Source: Chitinophaga pinensis (GTDB lineage Bacteria > Bacteroidota > Bacteroidia > Chitinophagales > Chitinophagaceae). Taken from it: DNA of 64,000 nt. The stretch is taken from positions 5,022,001 through 5,086,000 of the forward strand of contig LR632930.1 of assembly GCA_902167325.1 (NCBI GenBank). Direction: 5' to 3'. Made by a program: the position numbers and the translations under genes. Numbering within the stretch: position 1 is the stretch's first letter; the number at the start of each line of letters is the position of its first letter. The notes below the pieces were generated by a model. The model worked only from the letters and a program-made list of their open reading frames with translations. It did no database searches and had not been told where the DNA came from. This document shows positions 36,701 to 44,739 of this stretch, in pieces.

Positions 36701-37428
36701 TGCTTTACCAGCAGCAACGTTACCTGCGCTGGCTGGAAGGGCTTGCCGCAGCCATTAAAGCCGCCGATCCGTTAAGGCCCATAACGACAGATGTGATTTT
36801 CAACCCGGGCATTGCACCCGGACTGCCACAGCTACGGATGCATCTGCCGGCTATAGATGCTTTCGGGATAGAAGTAACCGACGACACCAGTGGCCTGGCC
36901 GCCCTTATCTCCGGAGGCTTTCCCTGCTTTATCAGCAGAATGCCTGTTTCCGAATTCGCCACGCTGCCACCGGTGCCCGCATTCGTCACTAACTGGCAGG
37001 ACCTCGAAACACGTGACTTTGTTACCTTCGACGGACTTACCGACCATCGCGGGCGTTATAAACAGGACTGGTACAGGCTGATGGGTTTATGGAGCAAGGC
37101 TCCCATACAATCGCCATTACCGAAAGTGAAAATACTCCGGCCCTCCCGGACTACCCTGCCCGGCTTTCGGCTCACTTATAATGCGCTTGTAAGTACCGGC
37201 AACGGATGGCGATTGGCAGTTCCCGGCAAAGATCATCTGCAGTTTGAGTGGTATCTCGTACATACGGACAATTACGGCAACCCATTGCGCCTGCAACAGG
37301 TTGGGGAAGGCACGTCCCTCGATCTCACTATTCCGGACAAGCCTATGCAATACCGGCTCTACCTTGAAGCCACGCAAAAGGGCAGCGCATCTACCGATAT
37401 CAGTACCCTTAATACTCCGCTATACTGA
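33709..37428 (+). CDS. Fusion: GT2 processive glycosyltransferase, GH26 domain, GH2-like pseudo-enzyme domain
   Basis: 1239 residues in three parts. (1) A BcsA-like GT2 synthase, about 1-550: two N-terminal membrane helices, a catalytic domain with CDEADD (121-126), KAGNINNAL (about 150), DPD (170-172), AED (259-261) and QQLKWARG (297-304), then several membrane helices. (2) A GH26-like barrel, about 563-835, with HE668-669 as acid/base (LRFAHEPDN) and Glu774 as nucleophile (VMIAEMGS). (3) A GH2-like barrel plus Ig-like domain, about 876-1239, similar in layout to the preceding gene product, but LGNE is LGNN (Asn984) and TEWG is TNWQ (Asn1095), so both catalytic acids seem lost. Inference: a polymerase with built-in glycanase and glycan-binding parts for an exported beta-glycan. 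GH topology is uncertain. Confidence 0.82.
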   Translation: MKEQLEPVTPPSRRELFTLRLMILLGTASIGLLLFVLFGRTQIGYAPFYWVLMGGITFNCLAILHEWYHYAAIRIPPAPDPHHPFTVDVLTTYFPGEPYEMIVETLTAVRAMTYPHTAWLCDEADDPYLREVCARLGVRHVTRTNRKDAKAGNINNALQYATGELCVILDPDHVPSPEFLDAVVHHFNEPEIGFVQIVQAYSNLGDSIIAKGAAQQTFQFYGPIMCTMNSYGTVLAIGANCTFRRAALDSIGGHASGLAEDMHTAMHLHAKGWKSRYVPAVLTRGLVPNTLSAYYAQQLKWARGTFELLVTSYPKLFPRLTWLQRLHYGTIPLHYLSGLVLLINFLVPVLSLLTGHIPFRADLVEFSLLAFPAIASIVLIRHYVQRWVMEETERGFHVVGGLLYIGTWWIYILGFAYTIARKKVPYLPTPKDDSGPDDWRLNLPNIAVLVASLAAIVYGLYTDWTPYSLFMAGIAGINCLIMVFNIIASLQLRNIPTRYGWVKTMLILPLLLKKQFWLFRHMHLYSGIRKLGLPLLLIAIALSWYFTTWRQQVSVIQPAPRQEVFYTGVYNPSGAGMPRMQITSLYIAWGNGPEHLLPDSLAAVYNSGSLPMITWEPWTSRFGHSINGLAHEQKVMSLIPTGIFDSYLERFADQVKALNRPLFLRFAHEPDNPAYPWSKAGGNSPEEFRTAWKYVHALFLRRGAMNAIWVWNPWKAANAEKYFPGREFVDWLGVTILNYGPGHGGKEWYSFESLYTPFHSLPLFHSGLPVMIAEMGSASDAGDQARWFSDAFRAISIRFPEIHAQVFFNTGYDKNVTAGDTAQYLDWAIRQPGQLLTSLNSYPRLQGPATSVTAAITRTAGYAPTLPPGQKLPDSIRGLRYQKAEDWFRNRYTLTRRETARDLQQMKQLGVNTIRRYGPGVYDRNVLAEAGNHGIHMHYGFWLPDVTDMDRDSTALAQMRENILRTIAKHRSDTVITAWHLGNNAWQQLAMHHYKPALLYQQQRYLRWLEGLAAAIKAADPLRPITTDVIFNPGIAPGLPQLRMHLPAIDAFGIEVTDDTSGLAALISGGFPCFISRMPVSEFATLPPVPAFVTNWQDLETRDFVTFDGLTDHRGRYKQDWYRLMGLWSKAPIQSPLPKVKILRPSRTTLPGFRLTYNALVSTGNGWRLAVPGKDHLQFEWYLVHTDNYGNPLRLQQVGEGTSLDLTIPDKPMQYRLYLEATQKGSASTDISTLNTPLY

Positions 37429-37520
37429 GATAAAAATGGCTACCTGGTACTGCACTTGCTCCGTGGGTAACTTCAACATACCTTTTAAGCAGTGTGGCAG
37501 AACGTCTAATTGTATAAATA

Positions 37521-37562
37521 AAGTGCGGGGGTAGTAACCTTAAAAGGTACACCCCCGCACTT
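37521..37562. terminator. Bidirectional terminator between fusion gene and SusD
   Basis: 12-bp perfect stem AAGTGCGGGGGT / ACCCCCGCACTT (37521-37532 with 37551-37562), followed by ATTTTT on the plus strand. It lies between two convergent genes and can serve both. Confidence 0.85.
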
Positions 37563-37587
37563 ATTTTTAACTGTCAAATACCGTACG

Positions 37588-39333
37588 TTACTGCATAGGG
37601 TCAAAATCGCCCCCCCAGTTGTTGTTTTGTTTTAACAGCGGGTTTTTATCGAGTTCGGATTTGGGTATGCCGTAAATGTAATACTGGTCTTTGATGGCGA
37701 TATCTACCGCATCGGTCGGGATCACGGTGGAAGTGAATTTTGTCCACACCGTGTTAATGTCCGACAGGCTGGTAACGTTCGTTTCCCCGGGTTTCAGCAA
37801 CACGGCGATGCCATGGCGTTGCGGCAAGCTTCTCAGGTAGCCGAACATCTTCCAGCGGCGCAAATCGTTCATGCGTTTGTTTTCGAAGCTGAACTCCACG
37901 AAACGTTCTTTCTGGTAAGCCGTCCGGATATCGGCCTGGTTGGCGGCGGTGATGCCGTAGTTGCCAGTGCCGCCCGGTAATACGCCCGCACGTTCCCTGA
38001 TCTTCTTCAATACGTCCACAGCTGCAACGGTATTGCCCGTTTCGTTGGCGGCCTCTCCATAGTTCATCAGCACCTCGGCATAGCGGATCTCGATCCAGTC
38101 TACTGCGGCGTTATAAACCGTTCCTTTATCGATATTCTTATCGATCGCCTTGATGCGGTAGAAGCTGGAGTTGGACCACAACGGATCATCCGTGATCTGG
38201 TTATGCGCGCCTTCGAGACCCGTGGGGCCGTTGTAATTTGTGATGGCAGTGAAATACGTCCACAGGTAAGACTTGTCGTCGCGCATGCCTTTCAGATACT
38301 GGTTGGGCGCACCGTTGTAGTAGATGTTGGCGTAGAAACGGTCGTCCCTGTTGCGGAAGAGCGTATCGTAACTGCGCGCCTGCGATTCCCAGGAAGAGCC
38401 GTCTTTCATGGGGAAAGCGTTCACCAGTTCCAGCGACGGCCGGTCGTACCCCACGTCATCCTTCGACCAGTTCAGCGGCATTAAGCCACCCTGGAAGTAA
38501 GTAGCCTGCGGATAGTTGTATCGGCGTACCATGATCACTTCCTTGTTCATTTCGTCGTCCCAGATTTTGCTGAAAGGGCTGTACAACCCTTTACCGCGTC
38601 CGTCGAGGAATTCTTTGGCGGCCTTGTTGGCTTCGAAAGCTTTCGTCCAGGTGGCTACACCTCCCAGGCCGTTGAACAGCGGGCTGGCGTAAAAATTGAG
38701 CACACGACCTTTGAAGGCCATCGCCACGCCTTTATCGATCCTGCCGTAATCTGCGTCCACGAATGCGTCGGGCAGCAGGGCGATGGCATCGTCGAGATCT
38801 TTGAGGATCTGCGTAACGCACTCCGAAGTCTTGTTACGCGGCTTCTGCAGCTGTGTCAGGTCGGAAGAGGGCTGTTGCGCTTCCAGGATCAAAGGCACGC
38901 CACCATGGTCGCTCACGATCCGTTGATAAGCCCAGGCTCTCCAGAACAGCGCCTGTCCTTTGATCTTGTTTTTCTCCGCGTCGGCGAAAGTAGCCTTTGC
39001 GATGTTTTCCAGCAGGATATTGATGTTCCGGATGTTGGTGTAGTTGCCGAAGGAACTCCTGGAATCGAAAGTGGCCGTACCCCGGAACCAGGCGTTGGTT
39101 TGCTTTTGATAGGGCACGCCTTCATCGGTATTATTGCCGCTGCCGCTGGTGTTGCCGGGCATATTTTCGGAGTACACCTGGCTCAGGTAGGCGTTTGCCA
39201 TTTTCACATCCGTCCACACCTGGTCGGGTCCTACGGCAGACAGGTTCTGCTTGTCCAGCACCTTGTTACATCCTGCAGATGCCAGGGCGGTGGAGAAGAG
39301 GAGTATCGCTATGTTTAACTTATGCTTCTTCAT
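37588..39333 (-). CDS. SusD/RagB family outer-membrane lipoprotein
   Basis: 581 residues with lipobox ASAGC (Cys22, then NKVLDKQNLS). SusD-type lid protein: N-terminal helical segment (VWTDVKMANAYLSQVYSE), central TPR region (GQALFWRAWAYQRIVSDHGG, about 126-145) and a C-terminal RagB block (FVEFSFENKRMNDLRRWKMF, about 487-506; YYIYGIPKSELDKNPLLKQN near the end). It captures oligosaccharides or similar ligands for the SusC encoded just upstream (30 bp gap). Longer than the other SusD in the window (472). Confidence 0.94.
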   Translation of the reverse strand: MKKHKLNIAILLFSTALASAGCNKVLDKQNLSAVGPDQVWTDVKMANAYLSQVYSENMPGNTSGSGNNTDEGVPYQKQTNAWFRGTATFDSRSSFGNYTNIRNINILLENIAKATFADAEKNKIKGQALFWRAWAYQRIVSDHGGVPLILEAQQPSSDLTQLQKPRNKTSECVTQILKDLDDAIALLPDAFVDADYGRIDKGVAMAFKGRVLNFYASPLFNGLGGVATWTKAFEANKAAKEFLDGRGKGLYSPFSKIWDDEMNKEVIMVRRYNYPQATYFQGGLMPLNWSKDDVGYDRPSLELVNAFPMKDGSSWESQARSYDTLFRNRDDRFYANIYYNGAPNQYLKGMRDDKSYLWTYFTAITNYNGPTGLEGAHNQITDDPLWSNSSFYRIKAIDKNIDKGTVYNAAVDWIEIRYAEVLMNYGEAANETGNTVAAVDVLKKIRERAGVLPGGTGNYGITAANQADIRTAYQKERFVEFSFENKRMNDLRRWKMFGYLRSLPQRHGIAVLLKPGETNVTSLSDINTVWTKFTSTVIPTDAVDIAIKDQYYIYGIPKSELDKNPLLKQNNNWGGDFDPMQ

Positions 39334-39363
39334 GTTCTTTGTTTTGAATGTAAAAACGCTTTG

Positions 39364-42300
39364 TTACAGCCCCATGCTGATACCTACGGTGTAAGTTTTC
39401 ATGACCGGGTAGCTCATGAACTGCGACACTTCGGGGTCGTACAGTTTGAATTTGGTCAGGTTGAAGAGGTTGGTGCCCGACAGGAAGATCCGGGCGTCTC
39501 TAAGCGTTAATTTCTTCATCAGCGTTTCGGGGAGCCTGTAGTTGAGGTTGAGGTACTTCATCCGCAGGAATCCGCCGTCATATACGTTGAAGGTGGAAGT
39601 CCAGGTATAACCGGCCGAATGCGGATCACCCCAGGGATATATTTTGGGTGTGGAACCGTTGGGGTTCTTGTCCGTCCAGGAGTCTTCGTGGTATTTGGGC
39701 ACTTTGCCGCCGCCGCCGAAGTTTCTGCCCCAGGGGTCGTTGTAGCTGACTTTGTAGCCGGTGAGGCCGGACATGAGCGCTTCAACGGTAAAGCCTTTAT
39801 ACGTCAGCGACAGGTTCAGGCCGTAGGAGATCGGCGCATTGTCTGCCCCGAAATAATTGCCCAGCACGATCTGGTCGTATTCGTTCACCACGTTGTCGGG
39901 TTTGCCTGCAGGGCCGCTGAGGTCTGCAAACAGCATGTCGCCCAGGGCCGGTCTTACACCGCTGATGAGGAAGTCGGCCGGCAGCTTGTCGAGATCGGCC
40001 TGTGTGCGGATGATCCCGAGCGCCTGGTACCCTGTGCCATACGAGGTGGTTTTGCCGATGGGGTCCTGATAGTGCTGGATGTTAGCCGCCGCGTCTTTTT
40101 TGATCACCTTGTTTCTCGCATAGGTGAAGATACCTTTCACGTTATAGCTGAAATCCTTGCCGATGTTGTTGCCGTATCCCAGTTCGATTTCCACGCCGTT
40201 GGAACTAACCTTTCCATAGTTTTCGGGAGGCAGCGCCGCGCCGAATTCCGAGGGTATGGCCAGGATGCGGGACCCGAGGATGTCGTACGAATTACGTTTC
40301 CAGTAATCGAACGTGAAGCGGAGGTTCCTGAACGCGGTTGCATCGATGCCCACGCCTACAGATCTGGATTTTTCCCAGGTAAGCCCGGCGTTAGGTGTGC
40401 CGCCATAACGCAGGCGTGGTGAAGGGATGCCGCTGGCGCCCATGAAATACGAGCCACCGATGAGGTATTGCTCCATCCATCTCCACCGGCTGTTGGGATC
40501 GTCTTTATCCAGCACGTCGTTCCCCGTCATGGCGAATGAGCCGCGGATCTTCAGGAAGTCGATAGCCTGGCCGATCCGGGAACCGCTGAAAAAGTCTTCC
40601 CTGGAAAGTACCCAGCCTGCGGAAACGGAGGGGAACCAGCCCCAGCGCCTGTCTGGCGCGAAGTTGGTAGAGCCGTCTCTCCGCACGGATGCGCTGAAGA
40701 TGTACTTCCCGTCGTAATCATAATTGAGCCTGCCGATGTAAGACAGCCTGCCCGCTTCGCTTTCACCGCCGCCCGTGCTCCAGTCGGCGTTGTTGCCGCT
40801 CGCATACAGGAACTGGTCTACCGCCATCAGCGGGAAGTTGCTCCGGGTGAAGTTAAAGCCATTATCGTATTGCTCGAACTGCTCGTACACAGCTACTGCA
40901 CCAACGGTATGTTTACCGAAAGTACGGTCGTAGCTAATCTGCCCGTTCAGCTGGTAGCTGTTGTTCCGGGTGTAGAAGTTGCCCAGGTACTCGGTGCCGG
41001 GGTCGCCGCTTTTCACCATACCTACCTCTTCGTTCGTGTAGATGAGGCTGTTGGGGCCTGTTTTTTTGAAGTTATAGAGGTCTTGCTTTTTGGCAAAGGT
41101 TTTCGTGAAGTTGTTGTTGAAGTTCTTGCTGTAGGTGCCTCTGAGGCTGAGGCCTTCCACGGCAGGTATCTTGTATTCAGCCGTTACCAACGCGTCTATC
41201 TGCTGGTTGGAATTTTTCCAGTAGCCGCCGTTTTTCATCATTTCCACGGGGTTACCCAGCCAGCCGGGGTTGTTCGGTTTCCCGTTGATGTAGGGGGAAG
41301 CGAATACGTCCCAGTACAGCAGCTTACCCCAGAGGTTGTTCAGGTCGTCGGATCCGTAATCGTACGTAAAGTTGAACCGGTTACGGTTGCCGTAATTGGT
41401 GCTCACGTTCAGGCCCAGGGTGAGGTTCTTAACGAGATTCGCTTCCACGTTTGCGCGCAAGTTGAATTTGTTGTACCAAACCTGGGGCAGGAAGCCGTCT
41501 TCCTTCACATACGAACCGCCGATATAGGCACGCAGTTTTTCGGTGCCGCCCGATGCGCTCAGCGCGTAACGCTGGCTGGATGGGTTGGAATATGCGGCGT
41601 TATAATAGTTCTCGCCTTTCGGGTTGTTTTTAAGTACCCAGTCGATCTCTTCGTCGCTCATCCCCCCGTTCACAGACTGGCTCAGTTTAAGACCGTCCTT
41701 CACCGGCATGTATTCCGGCAGGGCACCCGTCCGCAGCGTGTTGTACGTAGCGTTGAAATCGATGGACGCTTTCCCGCTTTTACCTTTTTTGGTAGTAACG
41801 AGGATAGCGCCGTTAGACGAACGGGAGCCGTAGATGGCCGCCGAAGCAGCATCTTTCAGCACGGTGATGTCGGCCACCTCGTTGGGGTCGATGGAGTTGA
41901 AGCTAACCCTGTCGCGCACTACACCGTCGATCACATAAATAGGTTCCACGGCGGAGTTACTGAACGAAGAGCTCACGCGTACTTTCACACCCGACGCGAT
42001 GCCCGGCGTACCGGTGGAGGACCGGATAAAGGTACCTGACAAGCGGCCCGCCAGTACATTGGAGAGGTTGGTGGCTGGAATCAGTTCAATATCCTTCCCG
42101 CTTATAGACGATACGGCAGATGTCATTTTCGCCCGCTTCTGCGTGCCGTAACCTACCACTACCACTTCATTCTCGATCAGCGATCCGCTCTTCAATACGA
42201 TAGCTAAGGTTTGATTCTGTTGCGCCTTGTACTCCTGCGTCGTGAAACCGACATAACTGAATATGAGAATACCGGAAGCGCCTTCGGGTACCGATAATGT

Positions 42301-42669
42301 AAACCGGCCCTGGTTATCCGTAATAGCACCAACGCGTGTTCCTTTAACGGTGACCGTTACACCGGGAAGCACAATACCATTCTCATCCTTCACAATTCCG
42401 GAAATGGTAAAAGGAGGTATCTGCTTCGCCATTCGAGGCAGGAAGCTGTTTTCAACTGCGCCTGCACGTGCGTACTGCCCCGGCACAATCTGCAACGCCA
42501 GCGACGCTGCTAAAATGCATACCAGATTGCCTGAACGGAAAAACCGGCGAACGTCATTACCATGCTCCCGCTCTTTTGAAAAGATCAGCGTTCCCGGATG
42601 GCATCCATCCTGCTTCGGCGGGATACCTCCAAGGGATTGGGCATGGCAATCACTGTAAATCTGCTTCAT
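39364..42669 (-). CDS. SusC/RagA TonB-dependent outer-membrane transporter
   Basis: 1101 residues. It has a long N-terminal leader before the hydrophobic signal (NLVCILAASLALQIVPGQYA, about 48-67), no STN domain, a carboxypeptidase-regulatory-like domain (about 90-165, GVTVTVKGTRVGAITDNQGR), a TonB-box-like VVVGYGTQ (about 172-179), a plug with DAASAAIYGSRSSNGAILV (about 269-287) and a barrel ending TYTVGISMGL. Without an STN domain it does not signal through FecR, which fits the absence of a sigma/anti-sigma pair nearby. No enzyme gene is linked, so the substrate cannot be named. Confidence 0.95.
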   Translation of the reverse strand: MKQIYSDCHAQSLGGIPPKQDGCHPGTLIFSKEREHGNDVRRFFRSGNLVCILAASLALQIVPGQYARAGAVENSFLPRMAKQIPPFTISGIVKDENGIVLPGVTVTVKGTRVGAITDNQGRFTLSVPEGASGILIFSYVGFTTQEYKAQQNQTLAIVLKSGSLIENEVVVVGYGTQKRAKMTSAVSSISGKDIELIPATNLSNVLAGRLSGTFIRSSTGTPGIASGVKVRVSSSFSNSAVEPIYVIDGVVRDRVSFNSIDPNEVADITVLKDAASAAIYGSRSSNGAILVTTKKGKSGKASIDFNATYNTLRTGALPEYMPVKDGLKLSQSVNGGMSDEEIDWVLKNNPKGENYYNAAYSNPSSQRYALSASGGTEKLRAYIGGSYVKEDGFLPQVWYNKFNLRANVEANLVKNLTLGLNVSTNYGNRNRFNFTYDYGSDDLNNLWGKLLYWDVFASPYINGKPNNPGWLGNPVEMMKNGGYWKNSNQQIDALVTAEYKIPAVEGLSLRGTYSKNFNNNFTKTFAKKQDLYNFKKTGPNSLIYTNEEVGMVKSGDPGTEYLGNFYTRNNSYQLNGQISYDRTFGKHTVGAVAVYEQFEQYDNGFNFTRSNFPLMAVDQFLYASGNNADWSTGGGESEAGRLSYIGRLNYDYDGKYIFSASVRRDGSTNFAPDRRWGWFPSVSAGWVLSREDFFSGSRIGQAIDFLKIRGSFAMTGNDVLDKDDPNSRWRWMEQYLIGGSYFMGASGIPSPRLRYGGTPNAGLTWEKSRSVGVGIDATAFRNLRFTFDYWKRNSYDILGSRILAIPSEFGAALPPENYGKVSSNGVEIELGYGNNIGKDFSYNVKGIFTYARNKVIKKDAAANIQHYQDPIGKTTSYGTGYQALGIIRTQADLDKLPADFLISGVRPALGDMLFADLSGPAGKPDNVVNEYDQIVLGNYFGADNAPISYGLNLSLTYKGFTVEALMSGLTGYKVSYNDPWGRNFGGGGKVPKYHEDSWTDKNPNGSTPKIYPWGDPHSAGYTWTSTFNVYDGGFLRMKYLNLNYRLPETLMKKLTLRDARIFLSGTNLFNLTKFKLYDPEVSQFMSYPVMKTYTVGISMGL

Positions 42670-43310
42670 ACTTTGCTGTGTTTGAAATAAATGAATAAAA
42701 CTTTCTACATTCCGAGCTAATAATCCTTTTCGTGGATGAATATTGGCAGCTCTGTGCCGTTTAAGTAAATGTTGATTGTTCAGGCATGGATTACCCGTTA
42801 CAGCCTCCGAAGAGCGGCTGACGGCTGTTCACTGTCTTATCAGTCTCACGTCTTTACATAAAAATTCTACTGCCTGAGTTGCCAAGCACAGTCACTGTGG
42901 AAATACCTGTATTATTTTTCTTACTAATGATATTTATACGCCTGGTAATGAGATTAAAAGCGCACCGGTAGGAAAGCAGCGGCATAGTGCTGGCTGCAAT
43001 ACATACGGCCGACCATAATACAATTCAGATTTGATTTATTAATAAATTGGAACCCGTCCTGATAGTCTAATCTACTTCAAAGCCGTGCTGCCCATAACGT
43101 CAGAATTCTACTATAAAAGTCTTACAATCCTACACGGTATACAACTGCTTTTTTTACTACAACCTATGTTTTTTTTGCTCTTTTCGATTACAACCGGGAA
43201 GTGGCCGCCCCTTTTACGCTGTGTCAGGCTGTGGAGATGATACCTGATCCGGGAAGCGGTGTTTATCTGATAAAACGCAGAAAATGAAGTAACTCCAAAA
43301 GATGTTTGAA
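42670..43310. other. Gene-free AT-rich region upstream of the SusC gene
   Basis: About 640 bases without a credible coding frame. It must hold the promoter of the minus-strand SusC/SusD operon, but no exact minus-strand TAnnTTTG box is present near 42669. I see no array, riboswitch-like fold or long repeat. A long leader or an undetected small RNA is possible. Confidence 0.4.
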
Positions 43311-43322
43311 GCTAAAAACGGA

Positions 43323-43346
43323 AAAGGCGCTATTGCTAGCGCCTTT
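43323..43346 (-). terminator. Terminator of tRNA-Lys
   Basis: 10-bp perfect stem with TTGC loop (43323-43332 with 43337-43346); read on the minus strand it follows the tRNA 3' end by 2 bases and is followed by TTCCGTTTTTAG. Confidence 0.85.
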
Positions 43347-43348
43347 CG

Positions 43349-43421
43349 TGATTCCGCTGGGACTCGAACCCAGGGCCCATACATTAAAAGTGTATTGCTC
43401 TACCAACTGAGCTACAGAATC
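43349..43421 (-). tRNA. tRNA-Lys (anticodon UUU)
   Basis: Read on the minus strand, the 73 bases fold into a full cloverleaf: acceptor GATTCTG / CGGAATC with one G-T pair, D-arm GCTC / GAGC with AGTTGGTA loop, anticodon stem ATACA / TGTAT with loop CTTTTAA (anticodon TTT, lysine), T-arm CTGGG / CCCAG with loop TTCGAGT, and discriminator A. CCA is not encoded. Confidence 0.96.
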
Positions 43422-43452
43422 ATTCCCGTAACATTACCATGTTTTGGGGCAG

Positions 43453-43483
43453 CAAAAGTAAGAAAAAATATTACAACACCAAA
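43453..43483 (-). promoter_or_regulatory. Promoter of tRNA-Lys
   Basis: On the minus strand TTTG (43480-43483), 19 bases, then TACTTTTG (43453-43460): a full match to the Bacteroidota consensus TTTG-N19-TAnnTTTG. It lies about 31 bases before the tRNA 5' end. Confidence 0.8.
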
Positions 43484-43500
43484 TATGAAATGAAAAAAGC

Positions 43501-43534
43501 GAAAAACTGCAAAGGCCTGCTCAGACCTTTGCAG
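43501..43534 (-). terminator. Terminator of the HAD-IIA gene
   Basis: 9-bp stem CTGCAAAGG / CCTTTGCAG (43507-43515 with 43526-43534); on the minus strand it is followed by TTTTTC, 28 bases after the stop codon. Confidence 0.82.
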
Positions 43535-43561
43535 TGTGCAAACACGGTCAGCAAATATCCA

Positions 43562-44389
43562 TTACAGATACTGCACCTCGTCCAATATCTCTTTCTTAGT
43601 GTTTAATACTCTTTCAAAAAGTTCAGGCTTCAGCAGATCTTTTACGGAGGGCACCACAAAATCGGGCTGATAGCTGAATTGACTGAGATCTTCGGCCTTA
43701 GTAACACCTGATAGGGTTAGCACCGTTGTAAAGCCCATTGAACCGGCACCCAGGATATCGGTACCCATGGTATCCCCTATCATGACTGTCTGATCCGTGG
43801 ATAGTCCAAGTTTCTTACGCGCCATGCGCATCATAACCGGACTGGGCTTACCTACGCTGAAAGCCTGTTTGCCGGTGGCACATTCCACCATCGCCACAAA
43901 GGCTCCGCAGCCGGCGCGGTACTTCCCGTTACCTACAGGACAGTTGGGATCAAGATTGGTAGCTATCAGCTTGGCACCATTCATAATCATATTTATAGCC
44001 TTATCGACAGACTCCAGCATAATGGTGCGGCCTTCTCCGATAATTACATAATCAGGATGGTCATCTACGATAGAGAAACCTGCAGCATGTAACTCGGCCA
44101 GCAGGCCTCCTTCTCCGATCACATAGGCCGTTGCCTTAGGGGTCCGGGACGACAGGTAGCGGGCTGTTGCCATCCCACAGGTGAAAACATCTTCATCTTC
44201 CACATTAAAGCCCAGTTTCCTGAGTTTGTACGATACATCGCGGTTAGTACGCTGACTGTTATTTGTCAGGAAAAGGAAGGGGAAACCCTGATCACGCAGG
44301 TTGTTAATAAATTCAACTGCACCGGGGATGGTTTCTGAGCCACGGTAAATGACACCATCCATGTCGATTAGAAATCCTTTCTGATTCAT
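43562..44389 (-). CDS. HAD-IIA family hydrolase (NagD-like phosphatase)
   Basis: 275 residues from the ATG at 44389; the frame open further upstream has no family similarity. HAD motif I is FLIDMDGVIYRG (Asp9 nucleophile, Asp11), motif II FLTNNSQRT (about 50-58), the cap region carries the NagD-type GEGRTIMLESVDKAINM segment, and motifs III/IV are GKPSPVMMRMARKKLG and MIGDTMGTDILG. These cytosolic enzymes dephosphorylate nucleotides or sugar phosphates; the exact substrate is not predictable. Own terminator at its end. Confidence 0.92.
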   Translation of the reverse strand: MNQKGFLIDMDGVIYRGSETIPGAVEFINNLRDQGFPFLFLTNNSQRTNRDVSYKLRKLGFNVEDEDVFTCGMATARYLSSRTPKATAYVIGEGGLLAELHAAGFSIVDDHPDYVIIGEGRTIMLESVDKAINMIMNGAKLIATNLDPNCPVGNGKYRAGCGAFVAMVECATGKQAFSVGKPSPVMMRMARKKLGLSTDQTVMIGDTMGTDILGAGSMGFTTVLTLSGVTKAEDLSQFSYQPDFVVPSVKDLLKPELFERVLNTKKEILDEVQYL

Positions 44390-44739
44390 TATTTTGGTTT
44401 TAAAATGTAACCGTATAGTCCGGCGATCAGGATAATAGAACCATATCCTGGCGGAGCTGTCCGGCAAGTAAAATAAATTGTGAAATCAGATTTAATAAGT
44501 GGAGATTATAAGGCGGGGCTGCCCTGGTACTTTGTTTAGTACGGTGTAATTCGCGACAGATCAAATATACAAATAATGTTGAATGGTGTATGTTATTTTA
44601 GTGATTTATTTATCACTGCAAATATTCCATTACATATCGTCAATTTGATAGCAATCTCCTCATCTTTCCCAATATAGCTTTACCTTTTAGGACAACCTTC
44701 ACCGGTTGTAAACAACCACTGCAGGTAAATACAATACTT
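44390..44739. other. Divergent intergenic region, HAD gene / 766-residue secreted protein
   Basis: 350 AT-rich bases with both promoters. The clearest element is the 14-bp palindrome GGTTGTAAACAACC (44704-44717), 22 bases before the plus-strand ATG. A near -7 box TAGCTTTA lies at 44675-44682, which would put the palindrome in the 5' leader. No gene is seen. Confidence 0.45.
44704..44717. promoter_or_regulatory. Palindrome upstream of the secreted protein gene
   Basis: GGTTGTAAACAACC is a perfect 6-bp inverted repeat with a 2-base centre, typical in size for a dimeric repressor site. No regulator gene is adjacent, so its partner is unknown. Confidence 0.4.

Noticed and set aside
40870-42039. 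Long open frame (389 codons) on the plus strand inside the SusC gene
   Set aside because: It is antisense to a well-supported SusC sequence, has no recognisable motif, and is low in typical coding features.
42670-43310. Riboswitch or small protein in the SusC upstream region
   Set aside because: No conserved aptamer-like pairing and no frame with credible start and composition.
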